This document shows, one piece after another, positions 33,010-42,639 of a DNA stretch of 42,639 nucleotides. Within the stretch, counting starts at the first letter, position 1; each line of letters begins with the position of its first letter. The DNA lies in assembly GCA_002390525.1 (NCBI GenBank), contig DGPR01000002.1:306-42944 (forward strand), in the 5' to 3' direction. The translations under genes and the position numbers were made by a program. The notes under the pieces are model-generated. The model saw only the letters and a list, made by a program, of their open reading frames with translations. It did not search any database and was not told the DNA's origin. The DNA is from Cellvibrionales bacterium UBA4435. Lineage in GTDB: Bacteria; Pseudomonadota; Gammaproteobacteria; Pseudomonadales; Porticoccaceae.

Positions 33010-33870
33010 ATGAAGAAACTTTGCACGGAGTTATTTATTGCATTTCAACGCTTGGTTCCACAGCATATTTTATCAAGAGGTGGTTCAATTTTAGCTGAAA
33101 CTAAAACTGTTTGGTTAAAAAATATTCTGATTAAACTATTTATTAAGGTTTATAAAATTAATCTTAATGAAGCAATATCAGATTCTCCTGATAGCTATGA
33201 AAACTTTAATGCTTTTTTTACAAGAGCGTTAAAAAAAGATGTTAGGCCTATAGATATAGGGGCCTCATCGATTATCTGTCCTGTTGACGGAGTTGTTAGT
33301 CAGGTAGGTTCAATTCATGAAGGAGATGTTCTTCAAGCTAAAGGAAAATATTTTTCTACTGCGGCTTTGCTCGGATCTGATGATGGATACACCAAAAGTT
33401 TTCTCAGTGGTGAATTTATAACAATATACCTATCTCCAAAAGACTACCATAGAGTGCATATGCCTATCGATGGAAAATTAGTTTTGGCCAGATACATACC
33501 TGGGAAACTATTCTCTGTTAATTTACAAACCTCCAATCACATAGATGGTCTATTTGCCAAAAATGAGCGTTTAGTTTGTATTTTTGATACTCCAGTTGGT
33601 TTTTGTGCAGTAATTTTAGTAGGTGCAATGATGGTTGCTGGAATTGAATCTGTTTGGCGCGGCCACTACTATCCTCAAGTTTCCCTAATCGATAATATGG
33701 ATTCAAAAAACTTCAGTTTAAAGAAGGGTGAAGAAATGGGGAGGTTTAAATTTGGTTCCACGGTGATAGTAATGTTCGAACACAGAAAAACTTCTTGGTT
33801 GGAGAAATATAAGCCTGGATTAGTTACGCGTTACGGTGAACTGATGACAACTCATGGACAGCGTCAATAA
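33010..33870 (+). CDS. psd: Phosphatidylserine decarboxylase Psd
   Basis: Psd makes phosphatidylethanolamine from phosphatidylserine at the inner membrane. The 286-residue proenzyme cuts itself between G249 and S250 in FGST to form the pyruvoyl group. The processing triad is present: D93 in PVDG, a histidine in DYHRVHMP (H150 by position), and S250. The usual LGST reads FGST here, a tolerated change. The last 47 bases of the gene overlap the end of hemE on the other strand. It probably forms an operon with rsgA and the rhodanese gene. Confidence 0.96.
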   Translation: MKKLCTELFIAFQRLVPQHILSRGGSILAETKTVWLKNILIKLFIKVYKINLNEAISDSPDSYENFNAFFTRALKKDVRPIDIGASSIICPVDGVVSQVGSIHEGDVLQAKGKYFSTAALLGSDDGYTKSFLSGEFITIYLSPKDYHRVHMPIDGKLVLARYIPGKLFSVNLQTSNHIDGLFAKNERLVCIFDTPVGFCAVILVGAMMVAGIESVWRGHYYPQVSLIDNMDSKNFSLKKGEEMGRFKFGSTVIVMFEHRKTSWLEKYKPGLVTRYGELMTTHGQRQ

Positions 33871-34891
33871 ATACTCTCACATTTTCAGGTTTGATATCGG
33901 GTGTTATTCCATGACCTAGATTGAACACATGACCAGTACCACCACCAAATTGCATCAGAATAGCTTCTACCTCTTCTTTTATACGCTTTGGGTTTGATCG
34001 TAAAATTGCTGGATCCATATTGCCTTGTAAACAAACTTTATCACCTACACTTTTACGTGCAACACCAATGTTTGTCGTCCAATCAAGGCTAACTGCATCG
34101 CAACCACTAGTGACGATTTCATCTAACCATTGGCCGCCACCCTTGGTAAAGAGGATTATGGGGACCTTCCTACCTTCATTTTCTTTGATTAAACCATAAA
34201 CAATTTTTTTCATATACTGTAATGAAAACTCTTTATAAGCATGGTAAGAGAGTACACCCCCCCAAGTATCAAAGATCTGGATTGCTTGTGCACCAGCCTT
34301 AATTTGTGCGTTAAGATAAACAATGACTGAATCTGTTAAAACACTTAGCAATTGATGCATCAAATCTGGTTGATTGAACATCATCGTCTTGCTTATTAAA
34401 AAATCACGGCTGGATTTACCTTCTACCATATAGGTTGCAAGTGTCCAGGGGCTGCCAGAAAATCCTATAAGTGGAACACGTCCATTCAGCTCCCGCCGTA
34501 TATTAGTCACTGCGTCAACTACGTAAGATAGATCCTTGTAGGGGTCTATGACAGACAGCCTATTAATATCTTTTTCAGTTCTTACTGGATTGTGAAAACG
34601 AGGTCCCTCGCCAGGCTCAAAGAAAAGCCCCAAGCCCATGGCATCAGGAATCGTTAAGATATCTGAAAATAGTATTGCTGCATCTAAATCGTAACGCTCT
34701 ATAGGCTGTAAAGTCACTTCACATGCTCTCTCTGGATTTGTACAGAGTGCCATAAAATCTCCAGCTTCAGCACGAACTTTTCTATACTCAGGAAGATAAC
34801 GTCCAGCTTGACGCATCATCCATATAGGTGTGATATCAACAGTCTTGCGCATCAACGCCCGAAGAAAGCGATCGTTTTTAAGTTCTATCAT
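33824..34891 (-). CDS. hemE: Uroporphyrinogen decarboxylase HemE
   Basis: HemE removes four acetate carboxyls from uroporphyrinogen III to give coproporphyrinogen III in haem synthesis. The 355-residue protein shows the signature [16 protein letters not shown] (about 22-37), the catalytic aspartate in [14 protein letters not shown], the [16 protein letters not shown] segment, and [11 protein letters not shown] near the C-terminus. It follows gltD by 11 bases on the same strand and closes the gltB-gltD-hemE unit. Its 3' end overlaps psd (convergent) by 47 bases. Confidence 0.97.
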   Translation of the reverse strand: MIELKNDRFLRALMRKTVDITPIWMMRQAGRYLPEYRKVRAEAGDFMALCTNPERACEVTLQPIERYDLDAAILFSDILTIPDAMGLGLFFEPGEGPRFHNPVRTEKDINRLSVIDPYKDLSYVVDAVTNIRRELNGRVPLIGFSGSPWTLATYMVEGKSSRDFLISKTMMFNQPDLMHQLLSVLTDSVIVYLNAQIKAGAQAIQIFDTWGGVLSYHAYKEFSLQYMKKIVYGLIKENEGRKVPIILFTKGGGQWLDEIVTSGCDAVSLDWTTNIGVARKSVGDKVCLQGNMDPAILRSNPKRIKEEVEAILMQFGGGTGHVFNLGHGITPDIKPENVRVFIDAVHELSSVHRNA

Positions 34892-34902
34892 CAGAAAAAT
34901 CT

Positions 34903-36375
<1,473 letters not shown>

Positions 36376-39300
36376 TCATTGAGACTCAACATGTGTATGT
36401 GCCAATAATTTATGTAGGCTTGCTGCTTTAGGTTTAACTAACCAAAACTTTCTAATGAAATTTTCGAAGTTATCTAAAATCTCTTGGCCCCAAACGCTCC
36501 TTGTTTCAGAAACAAATTCGGTTACCATCGCCTCTAAATGTAATCTATGACTCTCTGTTGATTCTGTTGTAATACGCTGGATTTCAACTAGCTCCATATT
36601 ATAACTATCAACAAAAGTTTTATTTTCATCTAGAACATAAGCAAAACCACCAGTCATACCTGCACCAAAATTAGGACCTACGGAACCTAATATAACTACT
36701 ATACCTCCAGTCATATATTCACAACAATGATGGCCTGCACCTTCAATAACAGCATGGGCTCCAGAATTTCTGACAGCAAATCGCTCTCCCGCACAACCGG
36801 CTGCAAATAATTTTCCAGCTGTTGCACCATACAAACAAGTATTTCCTAAAATAGGTGCTGTATGAGAAATAAGTTTACTTTCTTTCGGTGGGAATATAAC
36901 AATTTTTCCACCAGCCATCCCTTTTCCGACATAATCATTTGCATCGCCACAGAGGTATATATTTAATCCACCAGCATTCCAAACTCCGAGCGACTGACCA
37001 GCAACACCCTCGAGTTTTAATTTAATTGGTGCATCACTCATGCCCTGATTACCATGACGCTTCGCTATTTCACCGGAGAGCCTAGCTCCAATGGAGCGAT
37101 CACAATTACCTATATTATATTTAAATTCACCACCTGTTTTTGTTTCAATTGCAGATAAAATATCTTCCACCATTTTTTCTGCTAGACGTCCTTGATCGAA
37201 GGGATCATTTCTCAAAATCCCACATGTTTGCGGTTTGCTCTTCAATAACTTGTCTGTGTGTAATAATGGGGACAAATCTAATTTTCTTTGTTTTGCGGTA
37301 ACACCGTCAAAAATCTCTAGTAGCTCGACTCTGCCGACCAATTCTTCTAGAGTTTTAACTCCAAGTTTGGACATCCATTCACGTGTTTCTTCAGCCATGA
37401 AAAGAAAAAAGTTTTTTGCAGTATTTACAGTACCTTTATAATAATTTTCTCTAAGCTCAGCATCCTGCGTAGCGACGCCTGTAGCACAATTATTTAAATG
37501 GCAAATTCGCAAGTATTTACACCCAAGTGCAACCATTGGGCCAGTACCAAAACCAAAGCTTTCAGCACCCAAAATAGCAGCCTTTACAACGTCTAAACCT
37601 GTTTTAAGTCCTCCATCAGCCTGAATACGAACCTTATGTCGCAGATCGTTTGCTCTCAACATCTGGTGAGCTTCAGATAGGCCGAGCTCCCAGGGTGACC
37701 CGGCATAACGTATTGACGTTAATGGACTAGCGGCAGTTCCTCCATCGTAACCAGATATTGTGATTAGGTCTGCATAAGCTTTTGCAACCCCAGCAGCTAT
37801 GGTGCCTACGCCAGGTCGGGAAACTAATTTAACCGATACTAAAGCCTGGGGATTTACTTGCTTAAGATCAAAAATTAATTGAGCTAAATCCTCAATAGAA
37901 TAAATATCATGATGTGGTGGGGGTGAAATTAGGGTTACACCCGGAACTGAATATCTAAGTTTAGCGATAAGCTCATTTACTTTACCACCTGGAAGTTGCC
38001 CTCCCTCTCCAGGTTTTGCACCTTGTGCTATTTTAATTTGAATTACTTCAGCGCTAGATAAATAACTTGGTGTGACGCCAAAACGACCAGAAGCTACCTG
38101 TTTTATTTTAGAGGCTTTAATCGTGCCGTAGCGACTGGGGTCCTCCCCCCCTTCGCCTGAGTTGGATCGACCTCCCAAAGTATTCATAGCCTGAGCTAAA
38201 CCTTCGTGAGCTTCTGGAGACAAAGCCCCTAGTGACATTCCAGCCGAATCAAATCTTTGTAATATTTTTTCAACTGGTTCTACACTGGATAAGGGAATTG
38301 ACTCAATATCACACTTAATTTTCAGAAGGTCTCTGAGTGTAGCTATTGGACGTTTATTCACTAAATTAGCATAATCATGCCATGCCGAGTAATCACTTTC
38401 TTTTACTGCTCGATGGAGGGTGGTAATTACATCTGGGTTATATGCATGGTACTCTTGTCCATGAACATACTTAAGAAGTCCTCCGGGGCTGACTGGTTTA
38501 CGCTCACTCCATGCATGATCAGATAGTTTTTGCTGATCATCCTGCAGATCTTTGAATTCTGACCCTCTTATACGACTTGGAGTTCCTATAAAACAAGTAC
38601 TGACTATCTCAGGCGAGAGACCAATGATTTCATATAGCTGTGCACCGCGATATGAAGCTATATTAGAAATGCCCATTTTTGATAGAATTTTCAATAATCC
38701 TTTATTCATGCCTTGACGATAATTCTTAAAGGCAGTACCTGTATCGCAACGAATTTCCCCCAGATCTACCATATCAGAAAGCACGTGATAGCTTAAAAAA
38801 GGGTACACAGCAGAGGCTCCACAGCCAATTAAAGTTGCTATTTGGTGAGAATCGCGAGCAGAAGCTGTTGATGCAATAATATTTGCATCGCAACGGAGTC
38901 CTAATGTTATTAGATAATGATGAACTGCACCAACTGCCATTAACATTTGTATGGGTAGTTTATCTGGTTGAATATCAGAGTCTGATAAGATGCAACATCT
39001 AACGCCATCCTTAATAGCATCGGCTACTTCGATACATAATTTTTTTATTGCCTGCTCTAAGCAATCTTTGTCGGGATAATAGTTGACACTGAATTTTTTT
39101 ACGCGGTAGTCATCTTGTGTGTTATTTTTAAGTGCGTAATATTTTGTGGGTGATAGCACAGGACTGGATAAATTAATACGTTTTGCATGCTCAGGAATTT
39201 CACAGAAAATATTTCCCTCTGCTCCAAGTTGGGTCTTAAGAGACATCACTAATGTCTCTCGTAGAGGATCAATTGGTGGATTGGTTACCTGTGCAAACTG

Positions 39301-40830
39301 TTGTCTGAAATAATCATAAAAACTGCGACTTCTAGATGATAAAACTACCATTGGAGTATCATCACCCATTGAACCGACTGCCTCTTGCCCGCCTTCAGCA
39401 AGAGGACGTAAAACCTGTTCTTTTTCCTCCGATGATACTAAAAACATTTTCATGAAGTTACGAATTCTTTCTTTGCTTAAGGCGCCCTCAACTTCAATAC
39501 TTTCATCATCTAAAGATGACATTATTTTTATAGTTCTTTCGTTGAGCCAAGCTTGATAAGGGTTAGCAGAAGCTAACTCTTTGTCAATTTGTGCGGCATT
39601 CATAATAGCGCCGCTATTGGTGTCTATAGAGAGTATATCTCCTGGACCTAAGCGTCCTTTTGCAGTTACGTTTTTAGGATCATACCCATAAACGCCAATC
39701 TCTGACGCTACCGTTATAATATCGTCGTTAGTTAGAACCCATCGGGAGGGTCTCAATCCATTTCTATCTAACGTACATACAGCATAGCGGCCGTCAGTAA
39801 TCACTATTCCTGCTGGGCCATCCCATGGCTCCATATGCATAGCCATATATTCAAAATAGGCTCTTTCTTCTATTCCAAATTCTTGGTTGTTATCCCAAGC
39901 AGGCGGCACAAGCATTCGTATCGCTTTATGAAGATCCATACCTCCAGCAACCATGAATTCCAGCATATTATCAAGGCTAGAGGAATCTGAACCTGTGTTA
40001 TTCACGAGGGGAGTTACCTCTTGTAAATCTGGTAGTAATGTTGTTTTAAGTTTTGGAGTTCTTGCTAAAGACCAGTTTCTATTTCCAGCTAATGTATTGA
40101 TTTCTCCATTGTGTGCTAACATTCTGAATGGTTGTGCTAGAGGCCACTTAGGGCTAGTATTTGTGGAGAAGCGTTGATGAAAAATACAAATAGCTGTCTC
40201 CAATAAAGGGTTACCTAAGTCAAGGTAGAATTTCGGTAGATCAACAGGCATCATTAGTCCTTTATAGCTAATGATGTTCTCCGCCAGACTTGCAATATAA
40301 AACGAATCGTCTGATGTAAGTGCTATTTCTGATTTTCTCTTTGCGACAAATAACCTGGCGTTAAAATTTTTCTTATCCAGATTTCCTGCTGTTATAAATA
40401 TTTGCTCTATGACGGGTATAGTTTTTAAGGCTATTTCACCGAGACAGTCATTATTAGTGGGTACTTTTCTCCAGCCAACTATTTCCAGACCTTGGTCATG
40501 GAGATTTTTCTCCATAGTGATTTTTGCATTTCTTCTATGATCTTTATTCTGACTAAGCATCACTGAACCAATCGCATATAATTCAGGTAGCTTTATATCA
40601 AATAAAGATATAGCGATATCACGCATAAAGGAATCTGGTTTTTGTAGCAGTAGCCCGCAACCATCACCAGTCTTCCCATCAGAAGCAATACCTCCGCGAT
40701 GCGTCATGCATGTTAACGCTTCGATGGCTGTTTTTAATACACGATGACTGGTCTTCCCTTGTATGTGGGCAATTAACCCGAATCCGCAGTTATCTTTGAA
40801 TTCGCTTAAATCGTATAAGCCAGTTTGCAT
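36376..40830 (-). CDS. gltB: Glutamate synthase large subunit GltB
   Basis: GltB makes two glutamates from glutamine and 2-oxoglutarate. The 1484-residue protein is of normal length. A 14-residue propeptide precedes the catalytic cysteine C15 ([10 protein letters not shown]) of the class II glutamine amidotransferase domain. The central domain follows, then the FMN-binding synthase domain with [16 protein letters not shown] and [17 protein letters not shown]. The 3Fe-4S cysteines lie near residues 1102-1114 ([15 protein letters not shown]), and the C-terminal beta-helix domain has its repeated G-xx-G pattern. It is the first gene of gltBD-hemE and follows aroB. The damX gene often found between aroB and gltB is missing. 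Confidence 0.98.
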   Translation of the reverse strand: MQTGLYDLSEFKDNCGFGLIAHIQGKTSHRVLKTAIEALTCMTHRGGIASDGKTGDGCGLLLQKPDSFMRDIAISLFDIKLPELYAIGSVMLSQNKDHRRNAKITMEKNLHDQGLEIVGWRKVPTNNDCLGEIALKTIPVIEQIFITAGNLDKKNFNARLFVAKRKSEIALTSDDSFYIASLAENIISYKGLMMPVDLPKFYLDLGNPLLETAICIFHQRFSTNTSPKWPLAQPFRMLAHNGEINTLAGNRNWSLARTPKLKTTLLPDLQEVTPLVNNTGSDSSSLDNMLEFMVAGGMDLHKAIRMLVPPAWDNNQEFGIEERAYFEYMAMHMEPWDGPAGIVITDGRYAVCTLDRNGLRPSRWVLTNDDIITVASEIGVYGYDPKNVTAKGRLGPGDILSIDTNSGAIMNAAQIDKELASANPYQAWLNERTIKIMSSLDDESIEVEGALSKERIRNFMKMFLVSSEEKEQVLRPLAEGGQEAVGSMGDDTPMVVLSSRSRSFYDYFRQQFAQVTNPPIDPLRETLVMSLKTQLGAEGNIFCEIPEHAKRINLSSPVLSPTKYYALKNNTQDDYRVKKFSVNYYPDKDCLEQAIKKLCIEVADAIKDGVRCCILSDSDIQPDKLPIQMLMAVGAVHHYLITLGLRCDANIIASTASARDSHQIATLIGCGASAVYPFLSYHVLSDMVDLGEIRCDTGTAFKNYRQGMNKGLLKILSKMGISNIASYRGAQLYEIIGLSPEIVSTCFIGTPSRIRGSEFKDLQDDQQKLSDHAWSERKPVSPGGLLKYVHGQEYHAYNPDVITTLHRAVKESDYSAWHDYANLVNKRPIATLRDLLKIKCDIESIPLSSVEPVEKILQRFDSAGMSLGALSPEAHEGLAQAMNTLGGRSNSGEGGEDPSRYGTIKASKIKQVASGRFGVTPSYLSSAEVIQIKIAQGAKPGEGGQLPGGKVNELIAKLRYSVPGVTLISPPPHHDIYSIEDLAQLIFDLKQVNPQALVSVKLVSRPGVGTIAAGVAKAYADLITISGYDGGTAASPLTSIRYAGSPWELGLSEAHQMLRANDLRHKVRIQADGGLKTGLDVVKAAILGAESFGFGTGPMVALGCKYLRICHLNNCATGVATQDAELRENYYKGTVNTAKNFFLFMAEETREWMSKLGVKTLEELVGRVELLEIFDGVTAKQRKLDLSPLLHTDKLLKSKPQTCGILRNDPFDQGRLAEKMVEDILSAIETKTGGEFKYNIGNCDRSIGARLSGEIAKRHGNQGMSDAPIKLKLEGVAGQSLGVWNAGGLNIYLCGDANDYVGKGMAGGKIVIFPPKESKLISHTAPILGNTCLYGATAGKLFAAGCAGERFAVRNSGAHAVIEGAGHHCCEYMTGGIVVILGSVGPNFGAGMTGGFAYVLDENKTFVDSYNMELVEIQRITTESTESHRLHLEAMVTEFVSETRSVWGQEILDNFENFIRKFWLVKPKAASLHKLLAHTHVESQ

Positions 40831-41002
40831 AAATTGGAGCCCTACTTTGAAGGTTTAAAGGCCAGCTATTTGTATGAGACGGAATAATTAAGTAGCTGAA
40901 TTTTTGAAATGATTTTACTCCCAAATAAAACATGTCACAATGTGATGATATCAATAAAACCTATAACTCAAAGAAATATAGGATAAACTTTACGTCTACA
41001 CA

Positions 41003-42082
41003 TTATTGTAGCACTTTTATTAGAATATCTCGCTCAATGTTAGAAGTTACTAGGGCCTTACCTATAGACTCAAGAAGCACAAGGCGGAGATTACCATCAA
41101 TTACTTTCTTATCTACTGACATAAGCTCTAAGAATGTTTCAGCGGTCATTTCGTCTGGCTTGGAAACTGGTAAATCACAGCGAGCTAAAAGCTCCTTTAT
41201 ACGAACGTAGTCAGCTAACTCAATCAATCCAAGCTCACTTGAAAGCTTCGCTGCCATTGTCATTCCAACGGATATTGCCTCTCCATGCAACCAGCTCTTA
41301 TAAGAAAAAAAGGTTTCTATCGCATGACCAAACGTATGACCGAGATTCAAGATTGCTCGAATGTCATTTTCACACTCATCTCTTGAAACAATTTTTGCTT
41401 TATTCGAACATGACTTTTCAATAGCTGTACATAGAGCATTGGAATCTCTAACTAACAGTTGTTCTATATTTTTTTCTATCCAACAGAAAAATTCCACATC
41501 AGCAATTAAACCATACTTAATAACTTCAGCTAAACCTGCTCTAAATTCTCTATCTGGTAGCGTTTCTAGCAAGGATATATCAACCATTACGCACTCTGGC
41601 TGATAAAATGCTCCTATCATATTTTTTCCTAAATTATGATTTACTGCTGTTTTTCCGCCCACAGAAGAATCTACTTGTGCTAAAAGTGATGTAGGTATTT
41701 GTATGAAGTTTACACCTCTCAGGTAACAGGCGGCAGCAAACCCTGTCATATCGCCAACAACTCCTCCACCAAGGGCTATGAGCGTCGAAGAGCGATTGAA
41801 TTTTTTTGATAGAAGAGCATCAAAAAGTGTATTTAGAACTTCTAAGTTTTTATAAATCTCACCATCTGGTAAAATTAGTGTTTCAACAGTATGTCGTAAT
41901 GAGAGTTTTTTAACGAGATGATCTAAATAAAGGGGTGCAATAACTTCATTAGTAACTATGAACAGCTGATCTCCATGTATATGTGGTGCCAAAAGCTCTG
42001 ATGATGCGAGTAACCCCTCACCAATAAATATAGGGTAGCTTCTATCTCCAAGGTCTACTGAAAGTGTATTTATTTTTTTCAC
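41003..42082 (-). CDS. aroB: 3-dehydroquinate synthase AroB
   Basis: AroB converts DAHP to 3-dehydroquinate, the second shikimate-pathway step, using NAD and a divalent metal. The 359-residue protein has LPDGEIYKNLEVL, the cofactor-binding GGGVVGDMTGFAAACYLRG (about 105-123), PTSLLAQVDSSVGGKTAVNH, and metal ligands in EVIKYGLI, LNLGHTFGHAIE and LHGEAISVGM. It follows aroK by about 45 bases on the same strand, the standard aroKB pair. Confidence 0.97.
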   Translation of the reverse strand: MKKINTLSVDLGDRSYPIFIGEGLLASSELLAPHIHGDQLFIVTNEVIAPLYLDHLVKKLSLRHTVETLILPDGEIYKNLEVLNTLFDALLSKKFNRSSTLIALGGGVVGDMTGFAAACYLRGVNFIQIPTSLLAQVDSSVGGKTAVNHNLGKNMIGAFYQPECVMVDISLLETLPDREFRAGLAEVIKYGLIADVEFFCWIEKNIEQLLVRDSNALCTAIEKSCSNKAKIVSRDECENDIRAILNLGHTFGHAIETFFSYKSWLHGEAISVGMTMAAKLSSELGLIELADYVRIKELLARCDLPVSKPDEMTAETFLELMSVDKKVIDGNLRLVLLESIGKALVTSNIERDILIKVLQ

Positions 42083-42127
42083 AATAATTATTCTTTATTA
42101 TTTATATCAATAATATAATGTACCATA

Positions 42128-42639
42128 TCAGAGTATGAATTTACGAACTTCGCAAGCAATTTCATTCGCAACTAATCGTGGTTTTTTTTTATCTGTAATA
42201 AAAACAAAACTGGCTACATCTTGGTAAAAAGACTCCCGCTCCAAAACCATTTTTTCAATTGCTTCACGAGGATTTTCTACTTTCAAAAGTGGTCTATTAT
42301 GATCATGGGAAGTTCTCTCAACCAATCTTTCTATTGGAGCATTTAGGTAAACAACGTAGCCATTTTTCTTAAGGATACTACGATTTTTTTCAAGAATTAC
42401 AGCGCCACCACCTGTAGCCAGAACCATACCAGTCAGGGAAGAAAGCTCTTCTAAAATTCGAGATTCACGCTCTCTAAATCCATTCTCCCCCTCCACATCA
42501 AAAATCCATGGTATATTAGCACCACTTCTTTTTTCAATTTCAGAATCCAAATCAAAGAACTTGAGATTAAGAATTTCAGCCAATGTTCGGCCAATAGTTG
42601 TTTTTCCAGAACCCATCGGCCCTACAAGAAAAATATTTT
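42128..42639 (-). CDS. aroK: Shikimate kinase AroK (5' end beyond window)
   Basis: AroK phosphorylates shikimate at the 3-hydroxyl with ATP. The reading frame is open to the window edge. Upstream of the internal ATG at 42616 it continues in frame as NIFLVGP, so the Walker A motif reads GPMGSGKTT and the real start lies outside. Further features are DLDSEIEKRSG with shikimate-binding aspartates, GFRERES, LATGGGAV and the lid arginine in HDHNRPLL. About 170 residues are visible, almost the entire protein. It leads the aroKB pair. Confidence 0.95.
   Translation of the reverse strand, partial: NIFLVGPMGSGKTTIGRTLAEILNLKFFDLDSEIEKRSGANIPWIFDVEGENGFRERESRILEELSSLTGMVLATGGGAVILEKNRSILKKNGYVVYLNAPIERLVERTSHDHNRPLLKVENPREAIEKMVLERESFYQDVASFVFITDKKKPRLVANEIACEVRKFIL

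Overview
The window is an AT-rich, densely coded stretch of a gammaproteobacterial chromosome. Three things point to a Cellvibrionales/Pseudomonadales-like, probably marine, lineage. These are the leftward order aroK-aroB-gltB-gltD-hemE, a fused bioHC gene inside a bioB-bioF-bioHC-bioD operon, and a rhodanese gene directly upstream of psd. A DUF3094-type membrane peptide next to bioD agrees. No rRNA or marker beyond these is present, so the genus stays open. No phage, transposon or CRISPR array was seen.

Layout. (1) Positions 1-6464: the 3' part of a CAT-anticodon tRNA, then leftward genes for ArfB, an NYN-domain protein, an outer-membrane beta-barrel protein, the RegA/RegB (PrrA/RoxR type) redox two-component pair, a family III CoA-transferase and an AEC transporter. 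A sequence matching the RegA/PrrA recognition pattern lies just upstream of the barrel gene, together with an inverted repeat that covers its ribosome binding site. (2) Positions 6587-19223: a rightward run of twelve tightly spaced genes that I do not recognise as any named system. It encodes a TPR protein with a TonB-like C-terminal domain, five lipoproteins, a membrane-anchored TPR protein, a membrane-anchored PEGA-repeat protein ending in an FGE/SUMF1-like domain, a TolQ/ExbB/MotA-like channel subunit, an actin/Hsp70-fold protein, and two proteins that join an ExbD-like membrane helix to a von Willebrand A (vWA) domain. (3) Positions 19272-20897: a DUF3237 protein and a CurA-like oxidoreductase. 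(4) Positions 20936-25882: biotin synthesis, with a BirA-type operator over the bioB promoter. (5) Positions 25983-42639: housekeeping genes cysE, amiB, tsaE, queG, orn, rsgA, rhodanese, psd, hemE, gltD, gltB, aroB and a partial aroK.

The twelve-gene run is the best candidate for an undescribed system. Its parts suggest an ion-driven, envelope-spanning machine. The TolQ/ExbB-like subunit would form the stator with two different ExbD-like partners, each keeping the membrane aspartate, whose periplasmic ends are vWA domains instead of peptidoglycan-binding domains. PEGA, TPR, TonB-like and lipoprotein parts could carry force or contacts across the periplasm to the outer membrane. That role is inference from domain content. 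One lipoprotein of this run has its signal peptide split from its body by a one-base frame change at a run of ten A, which may be slippage, phase variation or an assembly error.

No stretch longer than about 300 bases lacks a gene. The longest gaps (about 120-200 bases, at 1027-1176, 6465-6586, 25806-25982, 26775-26916, 29033-29170, 30906-31108 and 40831-41002) are ordinary intergenic regions. Those with visible signals are described below.
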